From Capniomyces stellatus (Eukaryota; Kickxellomycota; Harpellomycetes; Harpellales; Legeriomycetaceae): 64,000 nucleotides of DNA. Within the stretch, counting starts at the first letter, position 1; each line of letters starts with the position of its first letter. Shown here in pieces: positions 59,641 to 64,000 of the stretch. Location of the stretch: contig LUVW01000012.1 of assembly GCA_001661515.1 (NCBI GenBank), positions 291,497-355,496 on the forward strand, given 5' to 3'. The position numbers and the translations under genes are program-made. The notes beneath the pieces were generated by a model. That model saw only the letters and a list, made by a program, of their open reading frames with translations. It was not told the origin of the DNA and ran no database searches.

Positions 59641-60569
59641 GTCCAAAGTTTATTAGCTGTGTATTTCTTACAGGTTGCTTTTCTGGGTTTTTTCTTCTAT
59701 TTCTTTACTAGTCTTAGTATTACTTCGACTTTGGTTTTAGTATCATTTATACATTTGCATTTAATAAACTCGTAACCCACCAGATTTATCATATGTTGGT
59801 CCCAAGCTCTTTTGCCGATAGATATACAACATGAGTATTGCAGTAGTTATCACAATAAAATGATATCAATTTTTTAAAAGAAAAGGCTTGCCATATTATC
59901 ACATGATTTCAGGTTATTTTTGTAGATCAGTTGGATTAAAAAAAAAACCATTGCAGATAAGCAAAACCACATCATATCAATTCCACTGATTTTGATAACC
60001 AGCAGTTGTGTAATTGCTAATTAATATAATAACCGAATACAATGTGCTAGATTACTCACTACCGAGTCATTGTGATGTACATGCCTTCTTTTTGTAACTC
60101 GTTATTTCTGAGAAACTTGTGTGCCGTAATTATCACGAGTACCCTTAGTATAAAGCGATTATTAACATATCGCGAATAATCCAAACTAATAATACCTCTA
60201 CATACTATACTCAGCTACAGTCTGCTGTTTGAAGGGTAGCATCAGTAGAAAATAAACATCAACAAAAGGTGTGGATATGTCACGTTGTCTGGCAAAAAAG
60301 GGAAAATAAAAATCACGCTGCTGATTATAAAGAACAGACCTCAAATGACTTGGATGCCAACTTGTATAAATACCGGCTACTTGTCCGATATAAAAATGCC
60401 CCTTAAACTGATTTAAAATTTACAAGTACAAGCCCTTAAACAAATATTGAGCATAGTATTAAATTCTCCATCCAAGAGGCAGACATAGCTCACAGAAAAA
60501 CATACTTATTTTAAAAAGTGTAAACCATTCTGACAAAGCAAGCATAAACAACATACTATCTACGACAAA
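59641..60569. other. Intergenic region acid phosphatase / small ORF
   Basis: AT-rich. TATA-like elements occur near its right end. No gene seen. Confidence 0.5.
60389..60396 (+). promoter_or_regulatory. Possible TATA box of the small gene
   Basis: TATAAAAA lies about 175 bp upstream of the ATG at 60570, with another TATAAATA at 60365. Plausible only. Confidence 0.3.
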
Positions 60570-60920
60570 ATGACCAGTTCAAAAGTATCCATAGCTTCTG
60601 TAGGAAGAACAATAAAAAACCATCTTAAAGGTATATTTCTTCAGAGACCAAACAAGAGCGAGGCCGGAGAGCATAACCGCCAAAGTCCGTGTGCCCAAAT
60701 CAATCAGACAGACACCAGATCTTCCCTAAATTCAAGCAACTCCCTAGGAGTTGCCATAGAAACAGCATCCATAGCAGAAAGCATAAACTCTATAACGTCC
60801 AGCTGTTCCGAAATAACCTTGGCTGCGGTTCCAGAAAGCAGAACACCTCCGCGCAGATTGGTTGTTCCGGTAATTAATAACCGCTTCCTAATATGCGGCA
60901 ACATAATGGTGATGGTATAA
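60570..60920 (+). CDS. Small Ser-rich protein of unknown function
   Basis: An intact 116-codon ATG frame in a region with better base balance and varied codon use than the surrounding AT-rich spacer. The start follows an A-rich leader, ACGACAAAATG, like other genes here. The sequence is Ser/Asn/Thr-rich with a basic N-terminus (SVGRTIKNHLKG) and ends in a short hydrophobic piece, RFLICGNIMVMV. There is no recognised domain and no splice structure is needed. It could be a lineage-specific protein or a chance frame. I do not assign a function. Confidence 0.45.
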   Translation: MTSSKVSIASVGRTIKNHLKGIFLQRPNKSEAGEHNRQSPCAQINQTDTRSSLNSSNSLGVAIETASIAESINSITSSCSEITLAAVPESRTPPRRLVVPVINNRFLICGNIMVMV

Positions 60921-61115
60921 TTCCAAACAAGCACCAACAAACGTATTGTAAGAACACAAGGCTCAACCGTTTGAGTTATTTAGACTTTTTTTCTTAGGCA
61001 GTAAGTTTACAATTCCTACTCCAAAATTTAAAGAAACAACAAACTTTCTTTATTTTAGCTGTTAAAATTTCTACAATGCCACTATTTAATGTAAATAAAC
61101 ACACAACCAATAAAT

Positions 61116-62163
61116 TTAATTGATGTCGACTTTTCTAATCAACTCCTTTTTGATAATCTTCAAAAGCGGAACCGAAACATTTACTCCAAGTAATAGAGTT
61201 CCTATGGTCCACTTGGCTGTATCGGCTGCAGTGATTTCATCGGGCATAAACATGCCCACCAGCTTACACAGCACACCAACTACTATCCCTTCTAGTGCAT
61301 GCACAACAAACGCAATCTTAAAAATGGTCCATGCTGTTGACTGTGACATAATCAACCGGATCCACGAAACTGATGCGTGTGGTGTTTCTGCAACACCAAG
61401 GTAGTAGTTTAACAAAAGCATGAAGAGGCTAAGTACGGATGCAAATGTGTTTGGAGCCTTGAATGAGAACATGGGTTTAAATACATAGTTTTTGGATAGT
61501 GTGGACTCTTTAGAAATCTATCAATCATAGCAAGCGGCAAGAGTAGGAAGAAGAAGAAGAAAAAAAATTAATCGTTTCCAATAACCACATAAAAATATAT
61601 ATATTTAGTAGCCAAATTTAGCCGATTGAGATGTGAAACGCAAACAAAAAGCACACAGCGATATCGCACCAAAAAACACTCACGGAGTTGCATGGCATTA
61701 GTAGCGATTCTAATCAAGCCAACACTTGTCAAAAAAAAACCCCCCGACCATCGCAGCTTACCTTTAGAGCAACCCGCGATTCTTCTACCAACTCGCCGAT
61801 TGATTTAATAAAGCCGTTTCTAGAGTTTACTGGGGTTTGGAAGGCAAAGCGCATGTCCTCTGTGGATATTCTCTGAGAAGCCGGGTGTTGGTTTGACTCG
61901 ACTGGGGCGTTTTTAGATTCTTCTAAAGCCAATTCGATTGGTGCGTCATCAGTGCTGATATACTCCCACAACAAATCAAAGCCGCTGGAATCTAAATCTG
62001 TAACTTGGGCATCCAGGGTGTCGGACCTAGAACCGAAATGTTTGGCCAAATATATTAGACTGTCTACATGTTTGTTATTCAATTCATGCAGCAACTCTTC
62101 CTTTTCATCCTCGAGTGGATCTTTTTTATGCTTAGAGACACCTCTATTCTTGATGTTTGACAT
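61116..62163 (-). CDS. DUF2470 plus TMEM254-like (DUF4499) membrane protein
   Basis: Two exons, 62163-61762 and 61517-61116, give 267 residues. The intron (GTAAGC...TTGATAG, 244 bp) is phase 0 on both sides. Exon 1 holds a DUF2470-like motif: NNKHVDSLIYLAKHFG then AQVTDLDSSGFDLL, followed by FAFQTPVNSRNGFIKSIGEL. DUF2470 is a small alpha/beta domain found next to heme-oxygenase-like or FMN-binding folds. Exon 2 opens ISKESTLSKNYVFKPMF and carries about four hydrophobic spans, including FKIAFVVHALEGIVVGVLC, as in TMEM254/DUF4499. Other fungi have single proteins that join a DUF2470 domain to a C-terminal membrane part, which supports one gene. Taken separately, exon 2's ATG (61472) would give a 118-residue protein. 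The function is unknown. Confidence 0.72.
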
Positions 62164-62921
62164 GCTGTTGGTAAAAGGGCGTTGGTTTAGATTTAATTGT
62201 AAAATTTAATATAAATTAAAAGTAAAAGCAAAAGCAAAATTAAACAAGAGCTGGAAAACAAGTAAAAGTTCGTGGTTTTAAACCAAGTGAAACAGCAATG
62301 TTTATCAAATACAACAGAAATAATAAAATGGTTTGCATCGTATTTTTTTTGTACCAATTGAGTCGAGTCGTTTCATTTTTTTTAAAATCAGAGTTATTTG
62401 CTTTATAAAAATAAGGCAAAATGAAGTAACAAACCGCAATAAGTTTGCTTAAAAATAGATTTAACCGAATTAAAGGCGTGATACCAATGTAAAAACTGTT
62501 AAGTTATTCAATCAAAACGAACAAGGCAAAAAAAAATATTGGGCTTTCAACCCAGAAAAACTTGGCAATTTCAGCTTTAATAGTTTTTAGAAACTCAATG
62601 TTGGTATGCACGATCCAACTTTTTTTTTTCCTGAAATAAATTGTGTAAAAAAAAAAAAAGTAGAAAAAGTGCAAAATATTATAAAAGCCAAAACTTACTA
62701 GAACATTTTCTAAAGTTTTATAGTCACGATTATAGATCTAACAAGAGTAGGAACACCGGGTTGAAATAAAAGGGCAGAAACGAAAACACAATCGGAAAGT
62801 ATAGCAGCCAATTTTTTGTTTTATTGCTTAAGATTCAGGACAATCGATAAATCCAAAAGGAGGAATATTGAAATTATTATTATTTTTTTTTGCAAAATCA
62901 AGAAGCGAGGATAATTCGGCA
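62164..62921. other. Spacer between divergent membrane-protein and RsfS-type genes
   Basis: AT-rich shared upstream region of two divergently transcribed genes. No gene seen. Confidence 0.55.
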
Positions 62922-64000
62922 ATGCTTAAATTCAAGCAGACTAGTAAACTTTTTAAAAGTCTTACAAGACGAGAATATGCTGTCAAGGCAAGCAATGCAG
63001 GCCAAATAGAAAGGTACAGTCGCCAGCAAGTAAAGCAGACATTTCCCGTGCAATTTAGGCACAATGAGATTTTTAAAAAGACAAGTGGTGATAGATGCCA
63101 TGTGCATACACTTTCATTTGTGAGCAAAGAGAGGAGGGAGGTTGATGGTAAAGCTTCGGAGGATGAGTTTGGTAGAAGCCAAACAAAAAATGCTGCCAAT
63201 CACAAGATTTTGGCTGAGAAATACTCTGAACTTGAAGGGAACGAAGCCGAAACACTAGACAAACACTCCATGGTAGGTCTCTACCCCGAGCTTTTAAACG
63301 TGGACAAGGATTTTTCAGATGAAAACGGGATGGATACAGAACATGGTGCACAAGGTATGGGCCAAGGTGTAAAGATACTGGATATCGAAGAAGCTGACCA
63401 CGAGTGGTTTGTTGACCAATCGTTCATGACACCGGAGCTTGAAAGCGAGCCAAAAGAAACAGCCAATCCTAAAATCCCGCTGTGGAAAAGGAAGGTGCTT
63501 GAAGCAAAACAAAGCCAGGGAATGGATACAGCACAGCTTTTGGTTTTAGATGTGGACCCAAACTCAATTGCTTCAACAGTCCTAAAGACGCTGGAAGAAG
63601 GGAAATCACAATATATAAACGTATTAGACGTCTCTAGAAAGTGTGAGTGGACAGACAAAATGATTATTGCAGAGGCTATAAGCATCAAACACATGCAATC
63701 AATGGCACAGGATATATTGACAACGGTAACTAGCATGAGAATTAAGCTGTCCCGCTGTGCTATTTTTTTATATTTTTATCCCATAACTTTTAGAATGACT
63801 GCTGTATTTTTTTTTGTTTTCACGTTGGAGATACTCTAACTGGGTATACATACTTGCTATAGGTCAAGGCGCTAATAAGGCGATCCAACCCAGACTTGAA
63901 AGACTATTCCACAGGGGTAGATGGGTGGGATAGTGACGAGTGGATTGCCATGGATTTCGGTTCCGTAGTTGTTCACATTATGACAAATGAAGCGCGCACC
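62922..64000 (+). CDS. Mitochondrial ribosome silencing factor, RsfS/MALSU1/Atp25-N type (partial)
   Basis: Exon 1 is 62922-63725 and exon 2 is 63863 to beyond the window; 314 residues are visible. The ATG at 62922 is used. A longer frame upstream begins only at TTG. The first 30 residues (MLKFKQTSKLFKSLTRREY...) are basic and lack acids at the start, as in a mitochondrial targeting peptide. The RsfS-type domain starts near YINVLDVSRKCEWTDKMIIA. The GT-AG intron (63726-63862) joins to VKALIRRSNPDLK, then DSDEWIAMDFGSVVVHIMT, the family's core. RsfS binds uL14 and blocks joining of ribosomal subunits; MALSU1 acts in mitoribosome assembly, and fungal Atp25 carries this domain at its N-terminus. 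The end of the gene lies outside the window, so Atp25 versus MALSU1 type is open. Confidence 0.86.

Noticed and set aside
61116..61472. Stand-alone 118-residue membrane protein
   Set aside because: The frame stays open upstream to a good AG at 61518 and joins exon 1 in phase, so I call one spliced gene.

Overview
This is a 64-kb piece of a eukaryotic nuclear genome. The evidence is spliceosomal GT-AG introns, AT-rich intergenic DNA, no operons, and genes for a nucleosome chaperone, beta-tubulin, a kinesin and an RNase P/MRP subunit. A lanosterol synthase and two Crh-type chitin-glucan transglycosylases point to a fungus. A KIF15-like kinesin-12, acylaminoacyl-peptidase and a CaaX-ended NAP1 are not what budding yeast would show, and the Asn-rich tracts and long AT-rich spacers fit an early-diverging lineage. 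My best guess is a zygomycete-type fungus such as Kickxellomycotina (for example Harpellales), at low confidence.

I support 20 protein genes and one tRNA gene, and I rebuilt exon structures by hand from splice consensus, reading frame and family alignment. 0-20 kb: NAP1 (+), a small TOM6-like protein (-), BRE1 (+), RAT1/XRN2 (+), PTPA (+), beta-tubulin (-), tRNA-Phe(GAA) (+). 20-34 kb: TRM4/NSUN2 (+), lanosterol synthase ERG7 (+), two related Crh-type GH16 enzymes (+,+), a class-V PLP aminotransferase (-). 35-45 kb: an 18-exon kinesin-12 (-) and a P5B ATPase (-). 48-64 kb: a TMEM184/LAZ1-type membrane protein (+), acylaminoacyl-peptidase (+), POP5 (-), a secreted histidine acid phosphatase (+), a small unknown gene (+), a DUF2470 plus TMEM254-like membrane protein (-), and a mitochondrial RsfS/MALSU1-type factor (+) cut by the window end.

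The genes are mostly unrelated housekeeping functions: chromatin and transcription (NAP1, BRE1, RAT1), RNA processing and modification (POP5, TRM4, tRNA-Phe), cytoskeleton (tubulin, kinesin), cell wall (the GH16 pair), sterol synthesis and membrane transport. I see no biosynthetic cluster, virus, transposon or CRISPR array. The GH16 pair is the only clear local duplication.

The points most worth a second look are: two GC-AG introns that both use GCAAGT donors at conserved positions; beta-tubulin residues N6 and L198 at benzimidazole-site positions; a lanosterol synthase whose DCTAE motif reads DTTSE; micro-exons of 14 and 17 nt; a DUF2470/TMEM254-like fusion; a C-depleted, purine-rich spacer of about 2.2 kb leading into BRE1; a dispersed repeat 3' of the GH16 genes; and two assembly scars with Ns. 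Homology calls rest on recognised motifs, since no database search was possible.
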